The notes: generated from the sequence alone by a model not told the origin. Shown: positions 24,496-35,105, counted from the stretch's first letter. The stretch is DNA of 64,000 bases from Desulfovibrionaceae bacterium (GCA_029011315.1 JAQXLA010000017.1:62001-126000), one strand, 5' to 3'. Made by a program: numbers and translations.

Positions 24496-25716
24496 CTATT
24501 CAGCTGTTTTATCAAGCTCGAACGTATCATGAAGCGTTCTCACGGCAAGCTCCACGTACTTTTCCTCAATGAGACAGGAAATTTTGATTTCTGAGGTACT
24601 GATCATCAGAATATTGATATTTTCCCGGAAAAGCGCATCAAATGTTCTGGAAGCGACACCGGAATGATTGCGCATACCGACGCCTATTACCGAAACTTTC
24701 GCTACATTGGTCGCCGTATCAATGCCAACTCCGAAACTGTCCACCAGAGGCTTCACAATGGCAGTGGCATCCTCCATAGACTTTTTCGGCACTGTAAAGG
24801 ACATATCAGTCACGCCATTTCTGCTGGCTGTCTGCACAATCATATCGACGACGATGCCGTTTTCCGCAAGCGCAGAAAATACTGAAGCGGATACGCCGGG
24901 GCGATCCGGCAGATCGCAGAGCGTGATGCGGGCCTGATCGCGATCATAAGCAATTCCGGAAACAAGCACTGACTCCATCATGGCGTCCTCCTGAGTGACG
25001 AGCGTTCCCGGATGATCATTGAATGTGGAGCGAACCTGCACGGGAACGTTGTACTTTTTTGAGAACTCCACAGAACGGATTTGCAAGACCTTTGCACCCA
25101 TGGATGCCATCTCCAGCATTTCATCGTACGAAACGCGATCCAGTTTGCGCGCAGAAGAACAGAGATTAGGATCTGTCGTATAGACCCCATCGACATCCGT
25201 ATAAATGTCACAGGGGCATGAATCAAGTGCCGCAGCCAACGCCACGGCAGACGTATCGGATCCGCCACGCCCAAGAGTGGTGATCCGTCCGTCTTTCGTC
25301 ACGCCCTGAAATCCTGCGACGACCAGGACGTCATTATCTTCAAACGCTTTCAGAATGTATTCCTTGGAAATGGACAAAATGCGCGCCATTCCGAAAGAAT
25401 CATCAGTCAGGATGGGAATCTGCCAGCCGAGAAGAGATTTCGCACGAATACCGCTGTCTTTCAACATCATGCTGAAAAGGACGATCGAAGCCTGTTCTCC
25501 AGTCGACAGAAGGCTGTCAAGTTCAGCAGGATCGGGTTTTTTAGCCCAACGCCCAGCCAGTTCAATCAGCTTATTGGTTTTTCCGGATCGGGCGGACAGA
25601 ACGACAAGAACCTTATAGCCCTTATCCAATTCAGCGCAAACCTTACCGCGAACCATCTTCAGGCGATCGATATCGGAAACGGATGTGCCGCCAAATTTCT
25701 GCACTAGAATTCGCAT
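24496..25716 (-). CDS. lysC: Aspartate kinase
   Basis: Phosphorylates L-aspartate, the committed step to lysine (and diaminopimelate), threonine and methionine. The 406-residue monofunctional enzyme starts with the nucleotide-binding VQKFGGTSVSD and carries TLGRGGSDTSAVALAAAL near residue 150 and DIYTDVDGVYTTDPN soon after. Two ACT domains occupy about 265-406 (including DRPGVSASVFSALAENGI and GVGMRNHSGVASRTFDAL), the usual site of lysine/threonine feedback. The ATG at 25716 follows AAGGA by 7 nt; a longer in-frame ORF is rejected for lack of family match. It lies 43 bases after tsaE, probably in one operon. Confidence 0.95.
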   Translation of the reverse strand: MRILVQKFGGTSVSDIDRLKMVRGKVCAELDKGYKVLVVLSARSGKTNKLIELAGRWAKKPDPAELDSLLSTGEQASIVLFSMMLKDSGIRAKSLLGWQIPILTDDSFGMARILSISKEYILKAFEDNDVLVVAGFQGVTKDGRITTLGRGGSDTSAVALAAALDSCPCDIYTDVDGVYTTDPNLCSSARKLDRVSYDEMLEMASMGAKVLQIRSVEFSKKYNVPVQVRSTFNDHPGTLVTQEDAMMESVLVSGIAYDRDQARITLCDLPDRPGVSASVFSALAENGIVVDMIVQTASRNGVTDMSFTVPKKSMEDATAIVKPLVDSFGVGIDTATNVAKVSVIGVGMRNHSGVASRTFDALFRENINILMISTSEIKISCLIEEKYVELAVRTLHDTFELDKTAE

Positions 25717-25759
25717 TGCTGTTTCCTTAAGAAAGTAAAGACGTCGGCGCAATCTTCCG

Positions 25760-26272
25760 TTATGCGAACGACGCATCAGCGTTAAAAAAACGACGGCTCG
25801 GCTCCTCGGGATCCGGTAAAAATGAAGACGGAATTCCGCGAGACGTCATTATGATTATGCGTCCCTTATGCCACGATCTTATATGAATGTCCAGCCTTTC
25901 CCTACACAGAGCCGCCTCTGCGAGCCTTTCAGGCCATTCAATGAGGACGCAGGCACCTCGATCCAAAGCTTCTTCAGCCTCTTCCGGAAGATCGCCGGAA
26001 GTTCGATACAAATCGCAGTGAAGAATTTCAGGACGCGTTGGATAGCTGTTGCATACAGTAAAACTGGGCGAAGACACCTCCGCTTCACTTCCTCCGGGAA
26101 GAGCACGAACCAGACCTCTGACAAAGCATGTTTTGCCTGCTCCAAGCTCTCCATGCAGGAGCATCATGCCCGGACGATTTTCCGCGTCAGCCAGTTTCCG
26201 CCCCAGGGCTTCCCCCAGGGCTTCAGTGCCTTCTTCATTTGGCGCAAAATAACGCCGGACTTCACTATCCAC
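25760..26272 (-). CDS. tsaE: tRNA threonylcarbamoyladenosine biosynthesis ATPase TsaE
   Basis: Small P-loop ATPase that works with TsaB and TsaD in making t6A37 on ANN-decoding tRNAs. The 170-residue protein has Walker A LLHGELGAGKTCFVRGL, SSPSFTVCNSYPT with its conserved Ser-Pro-Thr-type loop, the family HCDLYR motif and IEWPERL. GTG at 26272 is chosen because GGAGG lies 6 nt upstream; a TTG two codons earlier touches the ribosome site. The C-terminus is about 15 residues longer than in many homologues. It precedes lysC on the same strand. Confidence 0.9.
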   Translation of the reverse strand: MDSEVRRYFAPNEEGTEALGEALGRKLADAENRPGMMLLHGELGAGKTCFVRGLVRALPGGSEAEVSSPSFTVCNSYPTRPEILHCDLYRTSGDLPEEAEEALDRGACVLIEWPERLAEAALCRERLDIHIRSWHKGRIIIMTSRGIPSSFLPDPEEPSRRFFNADASFA

Positions 26273-26389
26273 GCCCAACCTCCATCCTCACGCATTTCGG
26301 CTAACATACCGCCCTGCGGAAAGCAAGGCAAGTCGTGTAAATCTTTGTTCTGGACGGAAGTTTCTTTTTCAGGTACAAAAACAGCGCGT

Positions 26390-27280
26390 ATGGAACAGCT
26401 TAACGGTCTTGTGATTCTGAATAAGCCGAAGGGGCTTTCTTCCGCACAATGCGGAAGCCGCCTGAAACGTCTGGGACAAAAAAAAATCGGACACGCGGGG
26501 ACGCTTGATCCGATGGCAACAGGCGTGCTCCCTCTTCTTTTGGGGCATGCTACGAAAATTTCCGGATTTCTTCTTGAAGAAGGAAGAAAGACCTATCTCG
26601 GCACAGTACGTTTCGGCATGGAAACAGATACATGGGATGCAGAAGGCGTTCCCGTGCGGGAAAGCATTCCGCCCAGAATGTCTGAAGAAGATCTGAAAAG
26701 GGCAATCGCCTCCTGGATTGGCGAAACAGAACAGATTGTCCCGCCCTATTCCGCTGCAAAGCATCACGGCAAAACGCTGTATCAGCTGTCAAGAGCAGGT
26801 CTTGAAGTGCCGCTCAAGACAAAACGCATCACCGTTTACGACGCAGAAATCGTCAGGGTCGATTTTCCCTGCGTCACTTTCCGGATTACCTGCGGTTCCG
26901 GCACCTACATACGTTCCCTGGCCCACAGCTTGGGGATCTGTTTTGGATGCGGAGCCGTCCTGACATCGCTAACCCGGGAATACAGTCACCCGTTTGGCCT
27001 CGATCGGGCTGTGCCTCTGGAAAAAATTCTGGAATGTCCGGAAATGCTTCCTCAGATCGTCATTCCCGTTACGGAGGCTCTGAACTGGCCGCTTATCACT
27101 GTCACAGCAGAAGAAGCGCAGGATATCCGCAACGGCCGTCCGCTTATCCGTCATCAAAATGCGAATGAAACGGAACGGCATGCAGTGGCAGTTGATTCGG
27201 AAGGAACTCCCATCGCGCTGATGGAGCGCAATGAATACGGAATTCCGCATGTTCTCCGGGGACTTTGGACAACACCCTGA
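26390..27280 (+). CDS. truB: tRNA pseudouridine-55 synthase
   Basis: Isomerises U55 in the T loop of tRNAs. The 296-residue protein has the catalytic Asp40 in [19 protein letters not shown], the preceding [10 protein letters not shown] motif, the KTYLG strand and [18 protein letters not shown], followed by a C-terminal PUA-like region (about 230-296). The ORF is open some 520 bases upstream, but that part is antisense to tsaE and has no TruB match, so ATG 26390 is the start; only a weak AGGT lies upstream. It is followed 22 bases later by rpsO, a common truB-rpsO-pnp arrangement. Confidence 0.93.
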   Translation: MEQLNGLVILNKPKGLSSAQCGSRLKRLGQKKIGHAGTLDPMATGVLPLLLGHATKISGFLLEEGRKTYLGTVRFGMETDTWDAEGVPVRESIPPRMSEEDLKRAIASWIGETEQIVPPYSAAKHHGKTLYQLSRAGLEVPLKTKRITVYDAEIVRVDFPCVTFRITCGSGTYIRSLAHSLGICFGCGAVLTSLTREYSHPFGLDRAVPLEKILECPEMLPQIVIPVTEALNWPLITVTAEEAQDIRNGRPLIRHQNANETERHAVAVDSEGTPIALMERNEYGIPHVLRGLWTTP

Positions 27281-27302
27281 AAACCCTACGGAGGTTACCG
27301 CT

Positions 27303-27572
27303 GTGGCTATGGATTCCGCTCAGAAGCAGGCTGTTATCGAAGCACATGCAAAACATGAAGGAGATACCGGTTCTCCTGAAGTCCAGATCGCTCTTCTTAC
27401 TGCGCGTATTGAGGATTTGACGCAGCATTTTCAAACGCATAAGAAGGACTTTCATTCCCGCCGCGGCCTGCTGAAAATCGTCGGCCGCCGCCGCAACCTG
27501 CTCAACTACCTGAAGCAGAAGGATATTCAGCGTTACCGCGCTCTGATTGAAAAGCTCGGACTGCGCAAGTAA
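27303..27572 (+). CDS. rpsO: 30S ribosomal protein S15
   Basis: Binds the central domain of 16S rRNA early in small-subunit assembly. It has exactly 89 residues, the standard length, with the conserved [43 protein letters not shown] and [15 protein letters not shown] at 27303 is taken as the start because GGAGG lies 8 nt upstream, while the ATG two codons later is too far. S15 often represses its own translation by binding its leader; the leader here is only 22 bases after truB, so any such site would overlap the truB end. Confidence 0.96.
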   Translation: MAMDSAQKQAVIEAHAKHEGDTGSPEVQIALLTARIEDLTQHFQTHKKDFHSRRGLLKIVGRRRNLLNYLKQKDIQRYRALIEKLGLRK

Positions 27573-27585
27573 CAATGCTTCTCAT

Positions 27586-27620
27586 ACGGGGAGAGCTCAG
27601 GCTTTCCCCGTTCCATTTTT
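27586..27620 (+). terminator. Possible terminator or processing hairpin between rpsO and pnp
   Basis: ACGGGGA / TCCCCGT (27586-27592 and 27605-27611), followed after four bases by T5. In related rpsO-pnp regions such stems can also be RNase III processing sites for pnp autoregulation. Confidence 0.45.
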
Positions 27621-27743
27621 CGGAAAATCCGTCTGCCTCAGGAGTTTCCGCGAATAGCACCGCAACGCGGCGCATTCCGCGGAGTCTCCGAAGCAGCGGG
27701 AACCTGCCTTATTATTTTATTATTTATCGTTAGGAAATCATTC

Positions 27744-29972
27744 ATGAGTTTCAGAAAAGATCCCGTTCGCGTCAGTGCGACTGTCGGCGGTAAGGAATAT
27801 ATCCTCGAAACAGGCCGTATCGCTACGCAGGCCGGAGGATCCGTCACGATTCAGCTTGGCGGAACGCTAGTGCTGGTAACCGTCTGCTCCCAGCACCTTG
27901 AAGCTGAAAGAGACTTCTTCCCCCTGACTGTTGACTATGCCGAACGCATGTATGCCGCCGGTCGAATCCCCGGAAACTTCTTCCGCCGGGAAATCGGCCG
28001 TCCTTCCGATCATGAGACACTGGTTTCCCGTCTGATTGACCGGCCAATCCGTCCTCTTTTTCCCAAGGGACTTCCTGAAGATGTGCAGGTGCTTGCCAAT
28101 GTACTGTCTTCAGATCGTGAAAATGAATCTGATGTACTTTCCATCACTGCGGCCTCAGCAGCGGTCATGCTTTCTTCTCTTCCATTTGCCGGTCCTGTCG
28201 CCGGCGGCAGAATCGGCCGCATCGGAGGACAGCTTGTTTTGAATCCCACGGTCAGGGAAATGGCGGAAAGCGATTTGAACCTTGTTTTCGCCGCGTCCGC
28301 AGATGCCCTGGTGATGGTTGAAGGTGAAGCCAGATTCGTACCGGAATCCGACATTATCGCCGCTCTCGAATGGGGACGACAGGAAATTCAGCCGCTGATC
28401 GAAGCGCAGATCAGGCTGCGTGAACTGGCTGGCAAGCCGAAGATGGAATACACAGCACCCGAAGATGATCCGGCTCTGCTCGCAAAAGTGGAAAAGCTGG
28501 CTGAAGCAGCCGGCCTGGCCGAATCCATGCGCGTTCCGGCGAAAATGGATCGCAAGGAAGCCCGCAAGGCCGTTAAGGAAAAAATTCTGACGGCACTGGC
28601 AGAAGATCCCGAATACGCAGAAAACGCCAAAGCACTGGCCTCTGTCGGAGAAATTATCGGACATCTTGAAAAGAAGGTTGTACGCCGTCGCATCATTGAA
28701 GAGGGCATCCGCATCGATGGCCGCGATGTGCGTACTGTGCGCCCCATTGCTATCGAACCCGGATTTCTGCCTCGTACACACGGATCTGCGCTCTTTACAC
28801 GAGGCGAAACACAGGCTTTGGCCGTCACGACGCTCGGCAGCACTTCCGATAACCAGATGCTGGATTCTCTCACCGGCGATGTTACCAAAAGCTTTATGCT
28901 GCATTACAACTTCCCTCCATTCTGCGTTGGAGAAGTGAAGCCCGTGCGCATTTCACGGCGTGAAATCGGCCATGGAGCTCTGGCGGAAAAAGCCCTGAGA
29001 CCCATTCTGCCTTCTGCAGATCGCTTTCCCTTTACCATCCGCGTCGTTTCTGAGACGCTGGAGTCAAACGGTTCTTCTTCGATGGCGGCCGTCTGCGGCG
29101 GATGCCTTTCGCTGATGGACGCCGGAGTACCGATTTCCGCTCCAGTTGCCGGGGTCGCTATGGGACTGATTAAGGAAGGAGAAAATTTCATCGTTTTGAC
29201 CGATATTCTCGGCGATGAAGACGCCCTTGGCGATATGGATTTCAAGATTGCCGGCACAGCGGATGGCGTAACAGCCGTGCAGATGGACATCAAAATTACC
29301 GGTTTGACAACTGAAATCATGAGCCGCGCCATGCAGCAGGCCAAGGAAGCCCGTCTGCACATCCTCGGCTTGATGAAAGAAGCCATTGACGGCCCCCGTC
29401 CCGAACTGTCTCCTTATGCTCCACAGCATGAAGAGCTGTGCGTCAATCCTGATGTGATTCGTATGATTATCGGCCCTGGCGGGAAAAATATCAAAAACAT
29501 TACCGCGACCACCGGTGCTACGGTCGATATTGAAGACAGCGGACGTGTTTGCATTTTTGCTCCAAATCAGGAAGCGCTGATTCAGGCCAGAGATATGGTG
29601 CTGTATTATGATCAGCATGCTGAATTGGGCAAAAATTATGACGCTGTGGTCAAAAAAGTGCTGGAAATCGGTGCTATCGTTGAGCTGATGCCCAATGTTG
29701 AAGCTCTGGTGCATATTTCGCAGCTCGATACAGGCCGTGTTGCTCAGGTTACCGACGTGGCAAATCCCGGCGATACAATAAAGGTCAAGGTCATTGAAAT
29801 CAACGGGGATCGCATCCGCGCCAGCCGCAAAGCTGTTCTTCTTGAAGAACAGGGAATCGAATGGAATCCTGAAGATACGGCCCGTCCGGCTCGTCCTCCT
29901 CGGGAACGCAGAGAACGCAGCGATCGGGAGGATCGCCGTCCTCGCAGAGGACGCGGGCATGCTGACAGCTAG
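27744..29972 (+). CDS. pnp: Polyribonucleotide nucleotidyltransferase (PNPase)
   Basis: Phosphorolytic 3'-5' exoribonuclease, forming a trimeric ring and often part of the RNA degradosome. The 742-residue protein has two RNase PH-like domains (about 5-230 and 305-545), the linking alpha-helical domain, a KH domain near 555-615 (IGPGGKNIKNI) and an S1 domain near 620-690. The catalytic region around LTDILGDEDALGDMDFKIAGT is intact. A short Arg-rich tail ends the protein. The ATG at 27744 follows AGGA. It has a 171-base leader after rpsO. Confidence 0.96.
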   Translation: MSFRKDPVRVSATVGGKEYILETGRIATQAGGSVTIQLGGTLVLVTVCSQHLEAERDFFPLTVDYAERMYAAGRIPGNFFRREIGRPSDHETLVSRLIDRPIRPLFPKGLPEDVQVLANVLSSDRENESDVLSITAASAAVMLSSLPFAGPVAGGRIGRIGGQLVLNPTVREMAESDLNLVFAASADALVMVEGEARFVPESDIIAALEWGRQEIQPLIEAQIRLRELAGKPKMEYTAPEDDPALLAKVEKLAEAAGLAESMRVPAKMDRKEARKAVKEKILTALAEDPEYAENAKALASVGEIIGHLEKKVVRRRIIEEGIRIDGRDVRTVRPIAIEPGFLPRTHGSALFTRGETQALAVTTLGSTSDNQMLDSLTGDVTKSFMLHYNFPPFCVGEVKPVRISRREIGHGALAEKALRPILPSADRFPFTIRVVSETLESNGSSSMAAVCGGCLSLMDAGVPISAPVAGVAMGLIKEGENFIVLTDILGDEDALGDMDFKIAGTADGVTAVQMDIKITGLTTEIMSRAMQQAKEARLHILGLMKEAIDGPRPELSPYAPQHEELCVNPDVIRMIIGPGGKNIKNITATTGATVDIEDSGRVCIFAPNQEALIQARDMVLYYDQHAELGKNYDAVVKKVLEIGAIVELMPNVEALVHISQLDTGRVAQVTDVANPGDTIKVKVIEINGDRIRASRKAVLLEEQGIEWNPEDTARPARPPRERRERSDREDRRPRRGRGHADS

Positions 29973-30024
29973 CCTTGTCTGAATCGCCGGATTTTATCCT
30001 GATATTTATTTTTCATTTTGGAAT

Positions 30025-30053
30025 AAGGAGAAGCGATGCTTCTCCTTTTCCTT
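30025..30053 (+). terminator. Intrinsic terminator of pnp
   Basis: AAGGAGAAGC-gat-GCTTCTCCTT, a 10-bp stem followed by TTCCTTTTT. Confidence 0.85.
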
Positions 30054-30077
30054 TTTACCCAAGCTTAAGGATCGTAT

Positions 30078-32075
30078 ATGGATCTCTCTCTTGTCAATGA
30101 TATTTCGCTGACTTTTGCATTGTCTGTAGTTGTCATGATTGTCTGCCATAAGATCCGCATACCATCCATCGTCGGACTTCTGATCACAGGCGTTCTCTGC
30201 GGTCCATCAGCCTTCGGCCTGATTGAACAGACTGAAGCGGTCAATATTCTTTCTGAAATCGGCATTGTTTTTCTGATGTTCACCATCGGTCTTGAATTAT
30301 CCGGCGAAGAAATGCTACGGCTTCTCAGGCCAGTTTTCGTCGGTGGAACGGCTCAGGTGCTCATGACGACCGGTCTTTTCACCGCCGTAGCCATGTTTGG
30401 AACGGGAATTGGCTTCGGTCAGGGCGTACTCTGGGGCTTCCTTGCTTCGCTGTCCTCAACGGCTATCGTTCTCAGCCTGCTCCAGCAAAAAGGACAAAGC
30501 GACTCTCCTACAGGACGGCTGACTCTCGGTTCGCTTATTTTTCAGGATTTGGCCATTGTTCCCATGATGCTCCTTATTCCGCTTCTTGCAGGCAGACTTG
30601 AAGCGGACTTGATCAGTCTGACCCAATCGGCCGTTATCACCGCACTGATTCTCGGAGGCGGCGTTTTCTTGGCAAAATCCGCAGTCCCGAGGATCATGCA
30701 TACTGCACTGCACACCCGCAACAGAGACATCGTTTTAATGACGACGCTGGTACTCTGTATGGTCGTTGCGCTTTGTACAGAAAAGCTTGGTCTCTCTCTA
30801 TCTCTCGGTGCTTTTCTGGCCGGGCTTCTCCTTTCCGGATCTGAATACAGCCTGAATGCCATCGAAGGCATTCTGCCCTTCAAAACAGTTTTTTCCAGCA
30901 TATTCTTTATCTCGATTGGCATGCTTCTGGATATCAGCTTTGTACTGGAAAACTGGCTGATGATTTTCAATGTCATGATTCTTTTGATCGTTCTCAAAAT
31001 TCTTGCCGCATTTCCCGCTATGCTGCTTTCCGGATATCCTGTCCGAGTCTGCCTTGGTGCGGCCATGTGTCTTGCGCAAATTGGAGAATTCTCTTTTGTT
31101 CTGGCAAAAGTCGGTATGGATAACGGCCTGATGAATTTCAAAAGCTATCAGATTTTCCTGGCCAGCAGCATTTTTACGATGATTATAACGCCTGCCGTTA
31201 TCGGTTCCGTTCAGCCCATCACGAAATGCTTTACTAAACTGTTATGGAAGCTGTTCCGAATCAATACAGGAGAAAAAGACAATCTTCCTGAAGCATCGAA
31301 ACTGACTGATCATCTCCTGATCATCGGATTTGGCATCGGCGGAAAGCAATTAGCCAGAACGGCAAGGAAATCCGGTATTCCCTATGTCATTCTGGAAATG
31401 AATCCGGATACCGTTGCCCGTTTTAAAGAAAAGGAACCTATCTTTTACGGAGATGCTTCGCGAACTCTTGTCCTGGAGCATTTCGGCGTTCAGGAAGCGC
31501 GGGCGATGGCCATTGTGATTTCCGATCCGGCAGCCGTTCGGGAAACAGTCAAAAATGCCAAACAGATCAATCCCAATCTCCATATCATAGCCCGAACCAG
31601 ATTTTTCGGAGAAGTGGAATCTTTGAAGGAACTGGGAGCTGACGACGTTATTTCCGAAGAATTTGAAACCTCTGTCGAAATTTTTACCAGAGTTCTGGAC
31701 TACTATCTCATTCCCCGACAGAAAATCGACACATTCATCGCTACCGTCAGACATGAAACGGAAATGGAATCGACGCAGACGCGCTTTTTTCACAAAAGCC
31801 CCATTCCAAGCCTTCAGGACTCGCTGCCGAACGTCAAACTGGCTTCCTATATGCTGGAGGACGGCGCACCCCTGTGCGGCATGAGTCTGGCCGAATCAGA
31901 ATTGCGTAAAAACTATGGCATTACTCTGATTGCTCTGCGACGCGAAGGCGAAACTTTTTCATCGCCTGCTGCCGACATGCGCATGTTCGGAGGCGATACG
32001 CTCATCCTGCTTGCTTCACCTGAAGCGCTTATCCGACATGCAGATCTGTGGAAGAAAAGAAAAACATCCTTCTGA
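30078..32075 (+). CDS. CPA2-family monovalent cation:proton antiporter with RCK (TrkA) domains
   Basis: Inner-membrane K+/Na+:H+ antiporter of the KefB/KefC/YbaL type. The 665-residue protein has about 12 helices in residues 1-390 (including GFLASLSSTAIVLSLL and GSLIFQDLAIVPMMLL), then a Rossmann TrkA-N domain (about 405-525) starting LLIIGFGIGGKQLARTA, and a TrkA-C domain (about 575-660) ending in GGDTLILLASPEALI. AAGGA lies 7 nt before the ATG. The ligand-gating nucleotide or glutathione and the cation cannot be read. It is flanked by the pnp terminator and the M16 peptidase gene. Confidence 0.9.
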   Translation: MDLSLVNDISLTFALSVVVMIVCHKIRIPSIVGLLITGVLCGPSAFGLIEQTEAVNILSEIGIVFLMFTIGLELSGEEMLRLLRPVFVGGTAQVLMTTGLFTAVAMFGTGIGFGQGVLWGFLASLSSTAIVLSLLQQKGQSDSPTGRLTLGSLIFQDLAIVPMMLLIPLLAGRLEADLISLTQSAVITALILGGGVFLAKSAVPRIMHTALHTRNRDIVLMTTLVLCMVVALCTEKLGLSLSLGAFLAGLLLSGSEYSLNAIEGILPFKTVFSSIFFISIGMLLDISFVLENWLMIFNVMILLIVLKILAAFPAMLLSGYPVRVCLGAAMCLAQIGEFSFVLAKVGMDNGLMNFKSYQIFLASSIFTMIITPAVIGSVQPITKCFTKLLWKLFRINTGEKDNLPEASKLTDHLLIIGFGIGGKQLARTARKSGIPYVILEMNPDTVARFKEKEPIFYGDASRTLVLEHFGVQEARAMAIVISDPAAVRETVKNAKQINPNLHIIARTRFFGEVESLKELGADDVISEEFETSVEIFTRVLDYYLIPRQKIDTFIATVRHETEMESTQTRFFHKSPIPSLQDSLPNVKLASYMLEDGAPLCGMSLAESELRKNYGITLIALRREGETFSSPAADMRMFGGDTLILLASPEALIRHADLWKKRKTSF

Positions 32076-32198
32076 AAAATGACATAAGAACGTAAAAAAC
32101 TCAGAAAACATGCTGCCGCAGTCTTTTCTTTATGCGAAAGCGGATTATCTTTTTTTCAGTACAATTAGGGATTCATATTGATTCCTGAAGGAGCCACG

Positions 32199-35105
32199 TT
32201 GAATACTCACGGCTTTGAACTCATCAGGGAAGAACATCTTCCCGAAATTTCCGGTACGGCACGACTCTGGCGTCATCCGGCGTCAGGAGCTGAACTTCTT
32301 TCCATCGTCAATCACGATGAAAACAAATGCTTCGGCGTAACCTTCCGCACGCCTCCCGAAAACTCAACAGGCGTTGCGCATATCATGGAGCATTCCGTAC
32401 TCTGCGGTTCTGAAAAATATCCCGTCAAGGAACCGTTCGTCGTTCTGCTGAAGGGATCTCTCAATACGTTTCTGAATGCCTTCACCTTCCCGGATAAAAC
32501 CTGTTATCCCGTCGCCAGTACCAATCTTCAGGATTTCCGCAATCTGGTTGATGTTTATCTTGACGCTGTGTTCTTTCCCAAAATCACACAGAGCACCTTT
32601 GAGCAGGAAGGCTGGCATATTGAAACGGAAGATGCACAGTCTCCGCTACGCTATAAAGGCGTAGTCTTTAATGAAATGAAAGGTGTCTATTCGTCTGCAG
32701 ATGCGCTTCTTGCGGAAAAATCCCAGCAATCCCTCTTTCCGGATATGACTTACGGTCTGGATTCGGGCGGAGATCCGGCCGAAATTCCCTTTTTAACGTA
32801 CAAAGCTTTCAGGGAATTCCACGAACGCTACTATCATCCATCCAATGCCCGCTTCTTTTTCTGGGGTGACGATCCAGAAGAAGAGCGCTTTGCCATGCTG
32901 GATCCGTACATCAGTCGTTTTACCGCCCGTTCTGCCGCAACCAGCAGAATACCGCTTCAGCCCTGTCCGGATCTGCCACGGCAACTGGAATATCCCTACG
33001 CATCCGGAGATGAAGAAGGAGACAAGGAACATATCACGGTCAACTGGCTCATCTGCGAAACATCGGATATCCGCACAGTCATGACTCTTGAGGCACTGTC
33101 GCATATTCTGCTTGGAATGCCTGGCTCTCCTCTGCGCAAGGCTCTCATCGAATCCGGCCTGGGAGAAGACATTTCCGGTTCCGGCCCGGAAACCGATCTG
33201 CGCCAAACCTATTTTTCCGTCGGAATGCGTTCCGTAACTCCCGGATCCTGCTCGGAGGTGGAACAGCTTATTTTTGAGACGCTGGCGGACCTTGCAGAAA
33301 AAGGCATTCCGCAAAAAGCTGTCGAAGCGGCTGTAAACAGCTTGGAATTTTCTCTGCGTGAAAACAATTCCGGCCGTTTTCCCCGAGGTCTTGATGCTAT
33401 GCTGCGCAGTCTGACTTCATGGCTGTATGACGGCGATCCCTTTGCCCCGCTGGCCTGGGAGAAGCCGCTTGCCGAACTCAAACAGCGCATTCAATCCGGA
33501 GAACCTGTTTTTAAAGATGCCATCCGCAGATTCTTCATTGACAACAGACACCGTACCGTCGTGATGCTAAAGCCTGATTCCGGTCTTGCCGAACGAAGAG
33601 AACAGGAAGAGCAGGCAAAGCTTGAACGCATCGCCTCAGCGCTGACCAAAGAAGACCGAGAGGAACTTGCACGGCATACTGCGGAGCTGATAGCGGCGCA
33701 GAAAGCCCCGGACGATCCTGAAAATCTGGCAAAAATCCCTTCTCTCCATGTATCGGATCTGCCCCAAAGGGCTTCGGAAATTCCTTCAGAAATCGGTCAT
33801 GACGAAGATACGGAAATTCTTATCCATGATTTGGAAACGTCGGGCATTCTGTATTCCGAGCTGCTTTTCCCCATGGAACAGGTTCCGGACAGGTTGATGC
33901 CGCTTGTGCCGCTTTTCTGCCGCTGTCTGACAGAAATCGGCACAACTCGCCAAAATTATGTGGATCTTGGTGCCGATATTGCTTCCAAAACAGGGGGCAT
34001 TGCCGCAGACATATTGCGTAATACTGTCATTGCTACCCGCGAACCGGTACTAAAACTCTGCATTTCCGGCAAGGCCACGGCAGATCATATTGAAGATCTG
34101 TTCCGTATCGAACGTGAAATTATTCTGGAAACAGATTTTGACAATCGAGAACGCTTCACGCAGATGCTGACTGAAGAACGTGCCCGCATGGAGCAGTCTG
34201 TAATTCCTAATGGACACCGCATCGTACTGTCCCGTCTCCGGGCTTCGGCCTGCCTGACAGGGCATATTGAAGAGCTGACCGATGGTATCAGCTATCTCTC
34301 CAGTCTTCGAGAGCTCTGCAGCCGTATCGAAACCAAATGGGAAAGCATTCTGCAGGATCTGCTGATACTGAAAGATATTCTTCTGAAAGCTGACAATATC
34401 ACGGTAAACCTTACCGGCACTCCGGATTTGACATCCCGAGCTGTCAGAGAAGCTCTGGCACTGCGCAGCAATCTGCCTCGGGGAAGAGATCACGGTATGG
34501 TGCAGCGCATTATGCCTTCAGCTATTATTGACGAAGCATTCATTACTCCGGCGCAAATCAATTATGTCGGCAAAGGAGCTAATCTCTTTACCCTCGGATA
34601 CAGCTGGCACGGTTCGGCTCCAGTTATTGCCCATTATCTCCGCACAAGCTGGCTGTGGGATCAGGTTCGAGTCGTCGGCGGAGCTTATGGCGCGCTCTGT
34701 TCTATCGACGGTGCAACCGGTGCCATGGCCTTTGCCTCATATCGGGATCCAAATGTACGAAGAACGCTCAATGTTTACGATGCGACCGCCATCCATCTGC
34801 AAACCATGAAGCTGAGCCGACATGATCTTGAACTGGCTATTATTGGAGCTGTTGGAGATATTGACGCCTATCTGCTTCCCGATGCTCGAGGATTCCGAGC
34901 CTTGATCCGCCATCTGACAGGCAATACTGCCGAACGCCGTCAGACGCTTCGGGAAGAACTTCTCGGTACCACGGCAAAGCACTTCGAAGATTTCAAAGGC
35001 GTGATGGAAGAATTTGCTGCCAGGGGTACGATCTGCGTGCTGGGCGGCAGTGAAACTGAACGGGAAGCCGATTTGCGCGGATGGCATAAGCAGCGGATTT
35101 TATAA
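32199..35105 (+). CDS. M16C metallopeptidase (presequence-protease-like)
   Basis: Large single-chain zinc peptidase of the pitrilysin superfamily, which degrades short unstructured peptides inside a closed chamber. The 968-residue protein has the inverted zinc motif HIMEH (His61, Glu64, His65), the distal ligand Glu159 in VFNEMKGVYSS, and four repeated alpha/beta domains across its length, including the R/Y-type substrate residues near the C-terminal quarter. TTG at 32199 is chosen because AAGGAG lies 5 nt upstream; another TTG 21 bases earlier has no such site. No signal peptide, so it is cytoplasmic. Preceded by a 123-base gap. Confidence 0.92.
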   Translation: MNTHGFELIREEHLPEISGTARLWRHPASGAELLSIVNHDENKCFGVTFRTPPENSTGVAHIMEHSVLCGSEKYPVKEPFVVLLKGSLNTFLNAFTFPDKTCYPVASTNLQDFRNLVDVYLDAVFFPKITQSTFEQEGWHIETEDAQSPLRYKGVVFNEMKGVYSSADALLAEKSQQSLFPDMTYGLDSGGDPAEIPFLTYKAFREFHERYYHPSNARFFFWGDDPEEERFAMLDPYISRFTARSAATSRIPLQPCPDLPRQLEYPYASGDEEGDKEHITVNWLICETSDIRTVMTLEALSHILLGMPGSPLRKALIESGLGEDISGSGPETDLRQTYFSVGMRSVTPGSCSEVEQLIFETLADLAEKGIPQKAVEAAVNSLEFSLRENNSGRFPRGLDAMLRSLTSWLYDGDPFAPLAWEKPLAELKQRIQSGEPVFKDAIRRFFIDNRHRTVVMLKPDSGLAERREQEEQAKLERIASALTKEDREELARHTAELIAAQKAPDDPENLAKIPSLHVSDLPQRASEIPSEIGHDEDTEILIHDLETSGILYSELLFPMEQVPDRLMPLVPLFCRCLTEIGTTRQNYVDLGADIASKTGGIAADILRNTVIATREPVLKLCISGKATADHIEDLFRIEREIILETDFDNRERFTQMLTEERARMEQSVIPNGHRIVLSRLRASACLTGHIEELTDGISYLSSLRELCSRIETKWESILQDLLILKDILLKADNITVNLTGTPDLTSRAVREALALRSNLPRGRDHGMVQRIMPSAIIDEAFITPAQINYVGKGANLFTLGYSWHGSAPVIAHYLRTSWLWDQVRVVGGAYGALCSIDGATGAMAFASYRDPNVRRTLNVYDATAIHLQTMKLSRHDLELAIIGAVGDIDAYLLPDARGFRALIRHLTGNTAERRQTLREELLGTTAKHFEDFKGVMEEFAARGTICVLGGSETEREADLRGWHKQRIL

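Noticed and set aside
25868-26389. Upstream extension of the truB frame
   Set aside because: Runs antisense through tsaE and has no TruB similarity; the family start is at 26390.
29064-29960. 298-codon open frame antisense to pnp
   Set aside because: Shadow of the pnp 3' half; no independent support.
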